Shown: positions 10,052-20,771 of the stretch, in pieces
Position numbering within the stretch: the first letter of the stretch is position 1
Layout of the letters: every line of letters begins with the position of its first letter
NCBI RefSeq assembly: GCF_016802725.1
Contig: NC_052666.1
Coordinates: 1,738,501 to 1,802,500 of the forward strand
Source of the DNA: Solenopsis invicta
Lineage: Eukaryota; Arthropoda; Insecta; Hymenoptera; Formicidae
Reading direction: 5' to 3'
DNA length: 64,000 nt
Program-made: the position numbers and the translations under genes
Notes under the pieces: generated by a model
The model's database searches: none
The model's input: only the letters and a program-made list of their open reading frames with translations
What the model was told of the DNA's origin: nothing

Positions 10052-11436
10052 CGTTAAATTATTGATGTGTCGAGATTTAACAAAAATGATTTAACTTTTC
10101 TTTACTTTTTTTTGTAAGCAAAGAGCGAATAACAAATTATGGAAATGGGTGTAGTTTCATTCTGCAAAATTTTTATCTGAAAGGCAAAGAATATGTACGG
10201 TGAAAGAGCGACAAGGAGAAACTTTTGTTATTTTGTAAAAATAATTAGGATAGGATCGTTCGTAAATAGGTAAGCTCTGAATTACGCGTAAAATCTTTAC
10301 ATTCTTAATATGATTATTTTCAAGATATTTGTATTTTTTAGAATAATATTTTTATTCTAAATATGCCATTGGGATAGAATAAAGACAAGATAGATGAGAA
10401 GTATTAAGAATAAAAAAAATTTTGTTAGATCTTAATATGTTGAGAATAAGAAAAAGACTAACGATAAGTAATAATAAGCTTGAGAGTTGCGCAGGATGTC
10501 AAATGCCAATAAATAAATCCAACATATATCTACGATAAAGCAAACGTTTCGACTTTTAATGACGGTCTTCTTCAGTCTATAAGACTAATAGTCTATAAAA
10601 CAAACATAACGATCGCAATAATTACAATATAAACTTAATAAAATATATAAATAAAAGTTAAAATTAAATCGACTTATCAAACAAAAAGAATCTGTGAGAT
10701 ACCGCGATATACATCTTCTTCTATCGTCTTAATATAATAAAATGGGCCTTAACCCTTGTTTTATATTGCGAAGAAAAAAAACTGCTCGTTCAAAATAATA
10801 TTGACACTTTAACATTCCTTTAGCACAGAGTTGTACATCTAGGTCACAATGATCACAGACAACTGCATGTCTTTTATGCAGTTCCCGATGAAGAAGATAA
10901 TGAAGACATAAACATATATGTCTAGCATAGCGACATGTAGAAGTTTCCGGGTATCGATTTCTTGTTGTTGAAGTTGTTCGTGTAGAGATACAGAGTTTGA
11001 TAAAAGCAGATACTTTCAAACTACAATTACATAGAAATATTTTAAGCTGTAACATTGGTTACAAACATATATAATAGAGTTCAGATTTGATTACTGTGTA
11101 TTAATGTTATTTCTTACGCTTATATCTTGAGATTTATATAAATGATGTAGTTGAATTATGATTCGTTGAATTATTATTAGTATAAATTATTAGACTCGAG
11201 TTCTGGGATATAAGTTTCATTAAAACTAGTTAGTTAAACTTTTCTAATGTCATTATAATATGGCATTATTTATAGAGATTATTCCAAGATTTTATTTTCA
11301 GTCATGTATCATGAATTTTATGCAACGTAATTATTTGCTTACGAGATTTAATTTTTATTTGAACCGGTTTGGTGAATAAGCAACATTTATAAGAAAAACA
11401 TTCTTTCATTTTTACTGTGCTTATTTTGCTTATTTA
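10052..11436. repeat. Upstream block of gene 1 with a Penelope-like insertion
   Basis: Matches the flank of gene 3 (39751-40800) and, less closely, of gene 2 (31768-32800). The segment about 10455-10785 has no counterpart in the gene 3 flank and holds a Penelope-like piece. A minus-strand open frame at 10729-11055 has a counterpart at 40168-40422, but the two diverge in frame, so I treat it as untranslated flank. No gene is supported. Confidence 0.6.
10480..10735 (-). mobile_element. Penelope-like element fragment with hammerhead-type motif
   Basis: The minus strand contains CTGAAGA, a short stem-forming GAC...GTC, then GAAAC within 30 nt (10545-10575). This is the CUGANGA...GAAA core of the hammerhead motifs described in Penelope-like retroelements. 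The piece is absent from the paralogous gene 3 flank near 40150, so it is an insertion. No reverse transcriptase is visible, only a short end fragment. Confidence 0.45.
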
Positions 11437-13021
11437 TATATACAGGGTGATTCAGAACGACCCATGTGGCCCTGTAAAGACGTGTTTTTGAATAAATTCT
11501 GAGACGATTTTTTCTCTACGAAAATTTTGTCTGACGCTTACTTTTTGAATAATAAGACGATAAAGTTAGCGAATCACGGGCCGTATACACATGGTAGACA
11601 AAGGCGCCGCAACTCACCGTTCGACACGGGTAAGCGCCCGCATTGGACTGATTTCCGATTTCGCGTCTAATCATTTCCATCCCGGATCTCTAGAATGCCT
11701 TCCCTCCGGCCTCCACCCTTCTGCAGAACTCCTTCCAGCACCTATCTCGTCTACAGCGGCCAGGTTGTGCGCTGAATGAGCCACCGCTCAAACAGCGCCT
11801 CCTCGAGCCCTGTTTAAAAATTCTCCATCCTGAAACAAGACTCGAATGCGCGCTCCTGAGCCTCCGCTCAAATAGCGCCTTCGTAGACTCGATCCTTCAA
11901 TCCGCACTCCTCTCAAGAACACTAATCCTATCAAATAAAAGCAGGGGCAGGACATCTCGGATCCTCGATGAAAACCTTCTATCAAAGCTCTTGTTCTCAT
12001 AAGTTCTCTCTTAATTCTTTTAGATCACGTTTTAACCGCACACACTCATTCACTCTCTTTCTCTTCTTTTTCATACACAAACGGTAAGAGGTACTATTCT
12101 TAAAATTCTGGTGGCAAACCTTCAAAAGAAAAAACCCTTAACTCACTAAAATGACACCCATCAGGCTATCATGGGCAGAAAAACCCATCGAGGGAAGCGA
12201 GCCGGGCGATGTATATTTCTGAAGGAGCTAAAAAACGAGCTCACTGCCTTTGGGACTTTCGATCCCTCGATCTTTGCTCGAGGGGTGCACGGACAAGAGG
12301 CAACCTCCCCCGCAACAGACACTCCTCGGGAGGGATTAGAACCCCGTCCTCTCTCCCGCCTAGAACGCGCGGCTCGGCGGCCATCGCACGTGCCTGATTT
12401 ACGGAGGAGAGCGGCCAAGCCTCTTTCCGACTTCGTACCACTGCCACGAGGCCTCTCTCTCTCAACCGGGTCGCTAGACCCCGACAGTCCCCTACACACG
12501 GGTCCCTCACCCAACGAGGAAAACCTAACATAAGGAAAATTGAGAGTATCCATTGCTCGCTCCAAACTCTGCCATCCGGCAAGACGATCTTAAGGTCCAC
12601 ACAAGATCTCAATAAGATCGTAGACAAACCAGAGGCACCGTAACCAACCCTTTCCTTCCTATCCATTCTTTCTCTTTTTTTTGACTAAATTTTTTTTCCT
12701 TTCTTTTCTTACATTAATTTCAATTATTTTCCATTGTGACGCGTGCGGTAGCATTAAGGCAAAATTATACCATTAGATTCGTAATAAATAAAAAGTTGAA
12801 GGTTAAAATCAGTTCTGATAGTTTCTTTTTCTTTTTCCTTTCTTCTGCACCACGCTCCCTCTTCCACGTAACAACCAAAACTCTTATAAAATAAAAACAG
12901 TTTAACCAATAAATAATTGTTGTCATGAGGAGGGGCATTTCACCCGAATCATGACGACTGGTGACAGCGGCCAAAAGTCAAAAACCATTACGCCACTAGT
13001 TTACAGATCAGCGGATCGTAA
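11437..13021. mobile_element. 1.6-kb insertion of mixed composition, class unresolved
   Basis: It interrupts upstream block 1: the left side matches 40750-40790 and the right side resumes at the equivalent of 41085. It starts ACAGGGTGATTCAGAACGAC, a phrase like the ends of many insect DNA transposons. It contains GC-rich sequence at 11580-11960 and 12170-12620 with two diverged copies of a GCTCAAA(C/T)AGCGCC motif. From about 12736 there is an LTR-like stretch: TGTGACGC start, AATAAA near 12783, and TGGTGACAGCGGCC at about 12959, which could be a primer-binding region. Open frames of up to 141 codons occur on both strands of the GC-rich part with no recognisable domain. I cannot assign a class. 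Confidence 0.45.
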
Positions 13022-13962
13022 CATTTCAAATAATTTAATTTGATCAAAATTATTCCTCTTTGAAATCCATACTCTAAAGAAATCAAAGTTAAAAAATAGA
13101 AAGAATATACTATAACTCACATTATATTTATAATGATTGACAAAATTTCTTATAAAAGTTTTTGAATTTATACTTTTAGGGCAATTCTTATATTTCACTA
13201 CTACTGATTTGTGCAATCTTGACTGCATTCCGATATACATTGCCAGTACTGAAAATCTGTACTTCACGTTATGTATATTATAAACATTCTGTAGTAGCAG
13301 TAAATTTCGGAATGCAACCTTGTTATCATTAAAATTCTTTTGTTAAAATAAATGATAACATGGAAGTTGCAACTACATATAAAGCCAATACTTCATTTTC
13401 ATTATTGATTATTATCTTGTTATGTTAAATAATTTGAAACAGGTAACACTTCGTTTATATAAGATAAAAATGAAGATAATGTACATTACAAACTAGATAA
13501 AAATAAGATAAAACTATTTCTTTATCTAAATAATTATTCAGATAATTTTATATAGATAACAGCAAATATTAATTTATAATACATACAAAATCATAATTAC
13601 ATTGTAGCTAGTAAAGAAAGACAAAAAATGCATATTGTCCTAAAAACTAAAAGAAATTAAATAATTTCAATGTTATTTGATGAGAAAAACAAATATTAAA
13701 TGTATATGATAAACGATAGAAGACTCTGTTCAGTAAAGCTTTCACTTTATCTTATCTAGTAAATTTTTTCCGTTCTGTTCTATATTACGTCTAATAAATT
13801 ATATCACAGTATAACAGTTATACTGTGGATTATATTTAGTAAAATTGTGCACAAAATATGCATGAATCAAGTTATTAATGCAATATAATTATACATTAGG
13901 AGCGTAAAGAAATAAAATTTATCACACACTTTTTTCCAATAAATTGTGAAATAATTTTAAAC
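13022..13962. repeat. Upstream block 1, continued
   Basis: Resumes the paralogous flank (equivalent to 437-1100 and 41085-41990), including the TATA box at 13378-13383. No coding region seen. Confidence 0.65.
13378..13383 (+). promoter_or_regulatory. Conserved TATA box (copy 1)
   Basis: TATAAAGCCAA with the same downstream TCATT sequence as at 796 and 41439. Confidence 0.3.
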
Positions 13963-14276
13963 TATTAGGGCGAGAGGTTGTGGAAGGAGAACCTGTGCTG
14001 ATTACGTTGAAAGAAATACTTTATTATAGTTATAAAAACAGAGTAACTTTGAGTCCTATTACAGCATACGAAAACAATATACAGCAGAACAAATAATGTG
14101 TGCAAAAAGGTGTAAATTAAAAGAAAAATAGTGATGCAACAGTTAAGTACGACAAGGGAACGAATAGAGTGAGATAGATAGTGACGCTAGTGACGTTGCG
14201 AGCGGTGATACTCGATAGTGAAAGGATCTATCGATATATCGGTAGATCAATAGAGCGAGAAATTGAATTCCTAACA
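13963..14276 (-). mobile_element. Solo LTR (probably Copia- or Gypsy-type)
   Basis: 314 bp present only in this copy of the block. Read on the minus strand it begins TGTTAGGAATTC and ends CGCCCTAATA, an imperfect TG...CA-type boundary with a short inverted repeat (TGTTAGG/CCTAATA). It has an AATAAAG polyadenylation-like signal in its second half. The flanks TAAAC (13958-13962) and TAAAT (14277-14281) form a 5-bp target duplication. Copies 0 and 3 read through the site with one copy. No internal retroelement region remains, so it is a recombination-derived solo LTR. Confidence 0.75.
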
Positions 14277-14299
14277 TAAATTGATTATGAGAACAAACA

Positions 14300-14476
14300 G
14301 GATGATACCAACAAATAGGATGAAGCCAACACTGTCTTCAATTCCATCTTCCGACATACAATAGCACGCGGATGTACTTCAGCAAACGATAAGACAAGAC
14401 TACTGGATGACGAGTTATTCATGGCATTAAAAGTGTTGGAAGGTACTTCATTGTACTGAAAATTTACGCATACATA
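14300..14476 (-). other. Conserved open segment, copy 1
   Basis: Same frame as at 2133-2300: YVCVNFQYNEVPSNTFNAMN, then a Ser run and LSFAEVHPRAIVC. It can be extended upstream here to position 14539. Function unknown. Confidence 0.35.
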
Positions 14477-14494
14477 GTGATTTGAAAAGATAAA

Positions 14495-14995
14495 CCAATT
14501 ATGACTGTCACATAATGACTGACAGTTGTTATAAGGCATTTTTATTTTTGAGCACTTCTAAACTTTTTCAAGGTCCAAGGTACATTTTTAACCTTTAATT
14601 ACATACACTTCCTCATTATTCTTAAACTTGAGTGTATTATTACACGTAGGTATATACACTCAAGTGTTTTTTTGTTATTTATCTTTTTATTTGGCCGTAT
14701 GCATTTCGAGTTATACAAAGTTAAAACAATAACGTGGAATATTGTTAATATGGTTTTTTAAGCAAAATTTTTATATCGAAATATTTCTTCGATAAATCGA
14801 TTGTGATTCTAAAGAGCGGTGTTTAGAAACATGAAAGACATCATTTTATGCTTGTTGTTTAATGTTAAACAGGGATAAAATAATATTTTTAATGAAATTT
14901 CCAATGGTACTTCTAAAGCTTCTAAACGCAAGAAAATTCTAAATCAGGAAAATTGTAAACAATAGAAAATTAAAAATATATAATTTTGTAACAAG
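14495..14995 (+). repeat. Dispersed 0.5-kb repeat, plus copy
   Basis: Highly similar to the inverted stretch 29475-29965. Shared landmarks are GTTATAAGGCATTTTTATTT, AAGGTCCAAGGTACA, ACTCAAGTGTTTTTTTGTTA and GGCCGTATGCATTTCGA. No long open frame in either copy. Probably part of a transposon, but no termini were recognised. Confidence 0.7.
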
Positions 14996-16667
14996 GTACT
15001 GTGTTTCTTTTAGACTAAACTAATTTTTTAAAATTATTTTTATGGCCGTATTACAACCGATCATGCATTGAATTTGGCTTTGTGTGAAGTGTAAAATACT
15101 GCACTTTACAGCAAATCGATAAATAGTCAGCGTTCACTTTTTCTTCGTTTGTTCATGGAGTTGGGTGGTCAGGATGAAAATTAGAAATAACTCACTGCCT
15201 TCGTATATGGCACAAGATGTCACCACTGTATTTATTGTCTTGCTCAAACAGATTTACAGTAACTATAATAATTACTTTTGCAGTAACTATAATAATTACT
15301 TACGAAGAAAAATACACAAGAAAATGTAAAAATGGAATAATCACCGAATGGTGACCAAATCCTTGAAAATTTGTATACTCCTTTATTTGATTATTAATGA
15401 ATGTTATTTAAAAACTTTATTTTGACAAAACTGCTGCGTTATAACGTATCATCTTACACAATTATTTAAAATTTTTGTCAATTTGTTATACCCTTATACA
15501 AAATAATATTTGCACAATATACCTATTGGGGAATATAAATATCGTAGTATGATATAATAATATAAAACATTATTTCATATAAATGGAAATGTAATTATGT
15601 GTCAAAGAATTTCGCGTTTTTATCAACATATTTTTTATTAATCTCGAGGAGATTAAATTAATTTATTATTATTAAAATGTTTAACGTGTAATAATAGACA
15701 CCTGAAACATCAAGTTATAATTTCGAATTTTAATTTGCATCCAAAACTGCACCATATGCGAAATATAATACAAAATAATTTAAACGTTACGCATTTGGCA
15801 ATACACCTGTATTATTTTTATAACGAGAATATTTATAAACTCATATAAATTAATTGTATTTTCTTATCGTTTAAGATTTATTATGGTCCTCTAAAAAAAA
15901 AACCACTCACCATCGAGAACCAAAAATTGAGGTACAACCTGATTAGCATCAGCATTTTCCCTATCATATTCGAACTATTTCGGCCGTATCCACGCCAGTC
16001 TACTAATACATTCCATGGATAGAAAGAACTGCGTGGCCGGAACATTTTTAAGATGTTACTTAATTTAAATATGTCTATTTCACTTCTTTAAATTAAATTA
16101 AATGTATCCATTTCTTTAAATATTAAATTTATTTCTTTTTTACAGGACACAAAAGTTATTCGTTTATTTATAATGCAAACCCTTATTGAAAATCCGATTT
16201 TAGCGGACATTATATAACATCCTAATAATATCTGCACAAAATAAAAGAAAACTGAAGCTAATTCTGATTGCGTGGATTTTCCTGGTTCTATTTGCGTGTG
16301 GCTCCTAATCTCTACTTATATTGCGACATTCACTGAGTATCTATGGATCTAATAATTCAACAATTAAATTTCTATTAAATTCAAATGTTAAAGTGATTTA
16401 GGCAAAAATAACTTTTCAATACCGTTCCAAAGACGGCACATTATAATTTGCATGGAAAATATATACATTCGCAAAAACAAAATTACAAGAATTGCAGGGA
16501 TTTTGATTCGAAATCGAAGGGAAATCGTGGAGACTTCAATTCTTGTTACAGGTTCCTCGCAACATACGATAACTGTTCATCTGTAAAACCCATTCTACAA
16601 TAGCCGTAAACATAAAATCATAACGTTGTAACATAAGAAATAAAAAGTTATTCATTCACTTACAGTC
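14996..16667. other. Intergenic, nothing recognised
   Basis: About 1.7 kb of AT-rich sequence without a supported open frame, RNA gene or transposon signature. It precedes the signal-peptide exon and may contain that gene's promoter. Confidence 0.5.
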
Positions 16668-16938
16668 ATGTTATGGTATTGTAGAATGAGCTTTAAACGT
16701 TTTTCTGTTGTGCGCCTATCCTACTTCTTCCACAAAGTCACGAATCAGCTGATTTATCGCGAGGTGCATTACGAGATAATCTCATGGTTCATCATCTCTA
16801 CAGTAGGAGGAATGAATGAACTGGGTGGGGACCGGAAAAACCTGAAACGTAAAGGACGGGTTAGACAAAGTACATCTTCCATCGCGATAATCTCTTCGAG
16901 ATCAGACGCGAAGACTGCATGATTAAAGCTGATCGAGG

Positions 16939-17017
16939 ATGCCAGCGAGCGTGCCATCGTTATTATTGCTAGTGTTGGTATCGATCCTATCAGTGACGCG
17001 TGAACAGAATGTCGGAA
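16939..17017 (+). CDS. Signal-peptide first exon, probably of the CLIP-domain gene
   Basis: ATG at 16939 opens MPASVPSLLLLVLVSILSVT followed by REQNVG, a textbook signal peptide with cleavage expected near the TREQ segment. A strong donor (A followed by GTGAGT at 17018) ends the exon in phase 1. A purine-rich leader precedes it. The next secretory-type exon on this strand is the CLIP exon at 18245, which makes a two-exon secreted protein attractive. However, that exon needs phase 0, so either a small middle exon or a weaker donor (GTCGGA after AAT, phase 0) is used. The two exons could also be unrelated. Confidence 0.6.
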
Positions 17018-18244
17018 GTGAGTATTGGTGCTGCTTGCTAAAAATACGCAATTTCTTGTTCTGGACGATTGCGTCAAGTGCGTTCTTCGACAATAAATTG
17101 CCTCAAAACCACATACTGTATATTCTAAAAAAGCAGATTACTTGATTCAAATAAATATTGTTGTTAGTATCATCTAAATAATTTATTTATTATACATCAA
17201 ATAAGTAAATATTAAATGTTTGAATTATTGATTTTATTCAGTACTGGGTTGCAACTAATTATAAAATTGAAAGTAAAATAATAAAGTTGAATGTTATTAT
17301 AATAATTAACTCAGTTAATTTTTAATGATTTAATTTTTAACTTTAACTTATTATTTTCTAGTACAAACTTTAATTTATTAACTTTCTTCTAACATTAAAA
17401 TCTATGTAAAAAAGTTATAAAAATAAAAATTTTTTCTCAATTTTTTTGTTATTTTATATGAACTTAACAAAGAAGTTAACATATAAAATACTAAAATTAT
17501 TTGATGACCCATATTATAACTGTTTTAAATATTCTAACTTTAAAAAATTACGAATTTTTAATTTAATATTATGAGTACTGCTTTCTAAAACTTAATTTTA
17601 ATTAAATTTAACTTTTAATTAAGTCAAGATAAAATTAGTTAATTTTTACTGACGTAACTTTTAACATAAATTTTTTTTTAAAATGATTATTTTTATTCTT
17701 AATGGATATATTCTGTCATACAAATTAGTATTTGGCATAATGATTTAATGGCAATTGCTCGATGCTATGAGAAATATCTCAGTCATTAAAAAAAAATCCG
17801 TTTTATTTAATTCATTATAATGTATAAATGTGTGAACAACGTTGTTGATAAGTTTAAAAAACAAATTTTGTAACTTTTTTGGAGATAGTTTACATGTCAG
17901 ACTTCTCAATTTTTTTAAAGTACTCAAGCAAAAAGTAATATAAAATAAAAGTTAAACTTGAATTACTAAATATATAATATATATGTATATATAAAGAGAC
18001 TTAATCAACCTAAATAATAATATAAATTATATATACTTACTAAGACTTTATAATTATTCCAACTGATTTCTCTTCCTCTTTAAGTATTTTAAAGCTAATA
18101 AATAATTAAACTTGAAGTTTCACTGAAGTTTCGAGTCTTTAGACGCAAATTTGAATAAAAAAAATATCTTTGAATAGTCATCTCCAATTTTTATTTTTAA
18201 CAAAAACTCATAACTACGTTAAATACGTTTTTTGTATTTTTCAG
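17018..18244. other. Presumed intron of the CLIP gene
   Basis: AT-rich sequence with many TTAATTTTTAA-type runs and no supported exon. A short middle exon that would repair the reading phase could be hidden here, but I could not point to one. Confidence 0.4.
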
Positions 18245-18511
18245 TCATGTGTAAGCGATAATTCTGCGGGCGTATGCAGACTGTTAGTTGATTGCCCGCA
18301 AGTTTATCAGGAATTGTTAGTTGGTAAAACGTTCAAACAGATTTGCGGATATTTTGGTTTTGATCCGATAATGTGTTGCCTAACAACAAATATACCAGCG
18401 GTCACTACACCGGCGGTCACTACACCGGCGGTCACTACACCGGCGATCACTACACCGGCGCTACAACTAAAACTTCTAAGTCAAATGTTTACTCCTCCAC
18501 CCTATATTTGA
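18245..18511 (+). CDS. CLIP-domain exon with Thr/Pro repeat tail
   Basis: After an acceptor (TTTTTGTATTTTTCAG) the frame reads SCVSDNSAGVC, then CRLLVDC, 16 residues to C, GYFGFDPIM and CC. This gives six cysteines spaced as in arthropod CLIP domains, the disulfide knot at the N terminus of clotting and prophenoloxidase-cascade serine proteases. It is followed by five AVTTP-type repeats (18395-18465) and a stop at 18509. CLIP proteases need a trypsin domain with His, Asp and a GDSGGP serine, and none is visible on this strand anywhere in the window. So this is a CLIP-only protein, a gene cut off by the downstream transposons, or a duplicated 5' part. Signs of decay inside the CLIP itself are absent. 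Confidence 0.72.
   Translation, partial: SCVSDNSAGVCRLLVDCPQVYQELLVGKTFKQICGYFGFDPIMCCLTTNIPAVTTPAVTTPAVTTPAITTPALQLKLLSQMFTPPPYI
18395..18465 (+). repeat. 15-bp coding minisatellite
   Basis: Four to five tandem copies of GCGGTCACTACACCG, reading Ala-Val-Thr-Thr-Pro. One copy has ATC for GTC. Confidence 0.9.
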
Positions 18512-18752
18512 TACCCGCCCCTCCCCCCCCGTTACACAGGCGCGATACGACCATGGTACAATGCTATTACACAACTGATTGTTCGTAACAACTGTTTAAT
18601 CCAACAATCAAACTACTCAAAACTGTTTTTCCAAGAAACATTAAATTCTACTATTAAAAGCACATACACGCATAATTCTATTTGAAAACCGGAAGCGTTT
18701 TCCCCTTGAATCGCGTAAGAGACACGGACAAACGCTTGTGAGGCGCGAGGAA

Positions 18753-19470
18753 TCAAATGGATAATTGAGCAGATTTCAGGAATGTCAAAATAAGACGACA
18801 TATTTTAGGGTTTGGATTGGTTAAAGCAAAAAGGATATCTAAAGAATGATAAGGAAACTTTTTGTTAATACGTTTTTGGAGTTTGAACGACATATTTTTA
18901 GTCGAAGGATAAATAAAGAGAATATGATTGATATCCTGTTTGCTGTAGCCACATGAGCAGGCAGGAGTGTTGACCAAATTTTTCCTATAGAGACTGTAGT
19001 TAAGGTTATAGTGTCCACTGCGAATACGATTAATTAGTACAATTTCCTTTCTTTTGAGTGGCATCTTATGGAACCAGGTTTTGGTAGGAGCTTTATTCCT
19101 GTTTTGATACATCGTCGAATAAAGATGTCCCTTGTAGTCAGCAGCAGCATTCAGATATTCGAGAAACCGCCGATCTCTAATGTCCTAGGCTTGGGAATGG
19201 AGGTCTGTGTACGGAAATAGAGGATTGAACTTATATCCTTTGTTGGCAGCCAAAATAGCCGCCTTATCTCCTTCTTTGTTGCCAGAGATACCCTTGTGAG
19301 CTGGGATTCAGACCATAGTTATGTTGATATCTTGTGATTTTTTTCTCGAATACTTTCTCCTTTATACGAGAAATCAGATAATTATTATTCTAGTTCAAAC
19401 TTTCAATCGCTTTCAAAACATTGAGTGAATCTGTATAAATAGTGGTGTTCTCAGATGTAAGTTCAACATA
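18753..19470 (-). pseudogene. Non-LTR retrotransposon C terminus with RNase H, fragment
   Basis: Reading leftward from 19470: IYTDSLNVLKAIE (RNase H), then PAHKGISGNKEGDKAA in a shifted frame (the conserved HKGI.GN...D block). The C-terminal region at 19112-18753 contains INRIRSGHYNLNYSLYR and CSCGYSKQDINHILF, a Cys/His motif found after RNase H in I/Jockey/R1-group elements. At least one stop (after SLN) and one shift separate the parts. The 5' side is interrupted at 19470 by the hairpin element. Clade is not settled. Confidence 0.75.
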
Positions 19471-19933
19471 CAGGGTGTCAGGTAACGATCGCTCGTGGTT
19501 TCGTGGATTGATAAATCAAGTAAAACTGAGTAGAAAAGTCCTTTACCACTTTTTAATATTTGCCATAGTTAACGAAATAAAAATTAATAAAGTCTGCGAA
19601 TAAGCGCGTATCACCGCGCGCAAGGACCGCCCGCCGGTCGCCGAGACGTAGGCAGCCGCGGCTGTAGGCGCGGCGCTGTGCGGTGAGGAAGGAAAAGCAG
19701 TAGCTGTTTTTCCCTCCTCACCGCACAGCGCCACGCCTACAGCCGCGGCTGCCTACGTCTCGGCGACCGGCGGGCGGTCCTTGCGCGCGGTGATACGCGC
19801 TTATTCGCAGACTTTATTAATTTTTATTTCGTTAACTATGGCAAATATTAAAAAATGGTAAAGAACTTTTCTGCTCAGTTTTACTTGATCTATCAATCCA
19901 CGAAACCACGGGCGATCGTTACCTGACACCCTG
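19471..19933. mobile_element. 463-bp fold-back MITE with near-perfect arms
   Basis: The two halves (19471-19692 and 19713-19933) are almost perfect inverted copies. They start CAGGGTGTCAGGTAACGATC, are separated by about 20 nt (AAAAGCAGTAGC...) and are flanked by TA on both sides. The inner arms are GC-rich and the outer arms AT-rich. TA duplication and the CAGGGTG start fit a Tc1/mariner-type non-autonomous element. It inserted into the LINE fragment. The transcript would form an about 220-bp hairpin. Confidence 0.9.
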
Positions 19934-19935
19934 TA

Positions 19936-20771
19936 TATGTAATACTCCTATATTGCTAGTGGCGTATCCTCACAATAGGCGGTAGCGACGCCGAGAAAGT
20001 GAGATAAACATAGAATATATACAGGTGATCATGTACTACGAACGTTATACGCATGCGCTGGCGTAACCGGTTTGGTGAGGTTGACTTGACGTTACAAATT
20101 TTTCTTCTCTTTCTATCTTTATTGAAAGAAAGAAGAAGAAAAATGCTTCGAAGCATTTGTAATAGCAAATCCACCGCAGATTTAAAAAGCTGTATTTAAT
20201 AATAAGATTTAAAAATTATCTGTTAAAAGAAGAAACAGTATGATCAGTTATTTATTTTTATTGTCTCCTTTATGCTATAAAACAAAAATGTAAATTATAT
20301 AAAATAATTTGCTATAAAACAAAAATAAAAAATATAATTGACATAAAAACAAAACGAAAAAAAGATTTTTATGTAATATACATCTGTATATAATACTAAA
20401 ACTATAATAATACTAAAACTAATAATAACTTAATAATACTAAAACTATATACTTTTACGTAATACTAAAATTATAAACATTTGTAAACATAATACATAAA
20501 AACTATTGATGACTAAATAAAATAAGTTTTGTTTTTGACGAATAAAATTATTTTTGATAGACATATTTTTGGCTTCGTAAAACAGTCTTATGTCTTACGT
20601 TTATGTATAATGATATTATATGTTTACACAATTGTGTTCTATGATTGTTAAATACATCTTGAGATAATATATGATTTTGCATAGCATCACTAGAAAATGG
20701 AGATAATAATCTACGATATATAGTAATTGTTAAAAATTGTTTAATTTTATTTTTTGCAATTCATTTGTATA
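19936..20771. other. AT-rich spacer, nothing recognised
   Basis: The first 250 bp may continue the interrupted LINE but show no clear domain. The rest is A-rich with short ACTAAAACTATAATAAT-type repetition around 20395-20445. Confidence 0.4.

Noticed and set aside
12161..12666. Overlapping open frames of 120-141 codons on both strands
   Set aside because: They lie in a GC-rich patch of an unresolved insertion. No frame is favoured, no domain is seen, and the frames contradict one another.
16769..17077. Minus-strand 102-codon gene
   Set aside because: It overlaps the signal-peptide exon on the other strand, which has a better start, a hydrophobic core and a strong donor.
16939..18511. Simple two-exon join of the signal exon to the CLIP exon
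   Set aside because: The strong donor at 17018 leaves phase 1, whereas the CLIP exon needs phase 0. The join would hit a stop, so it is left open.
19543..19734. 63-codon minus-strand gene
   Set aside because: It lies wholly inside the arms of the hairpin MITE.
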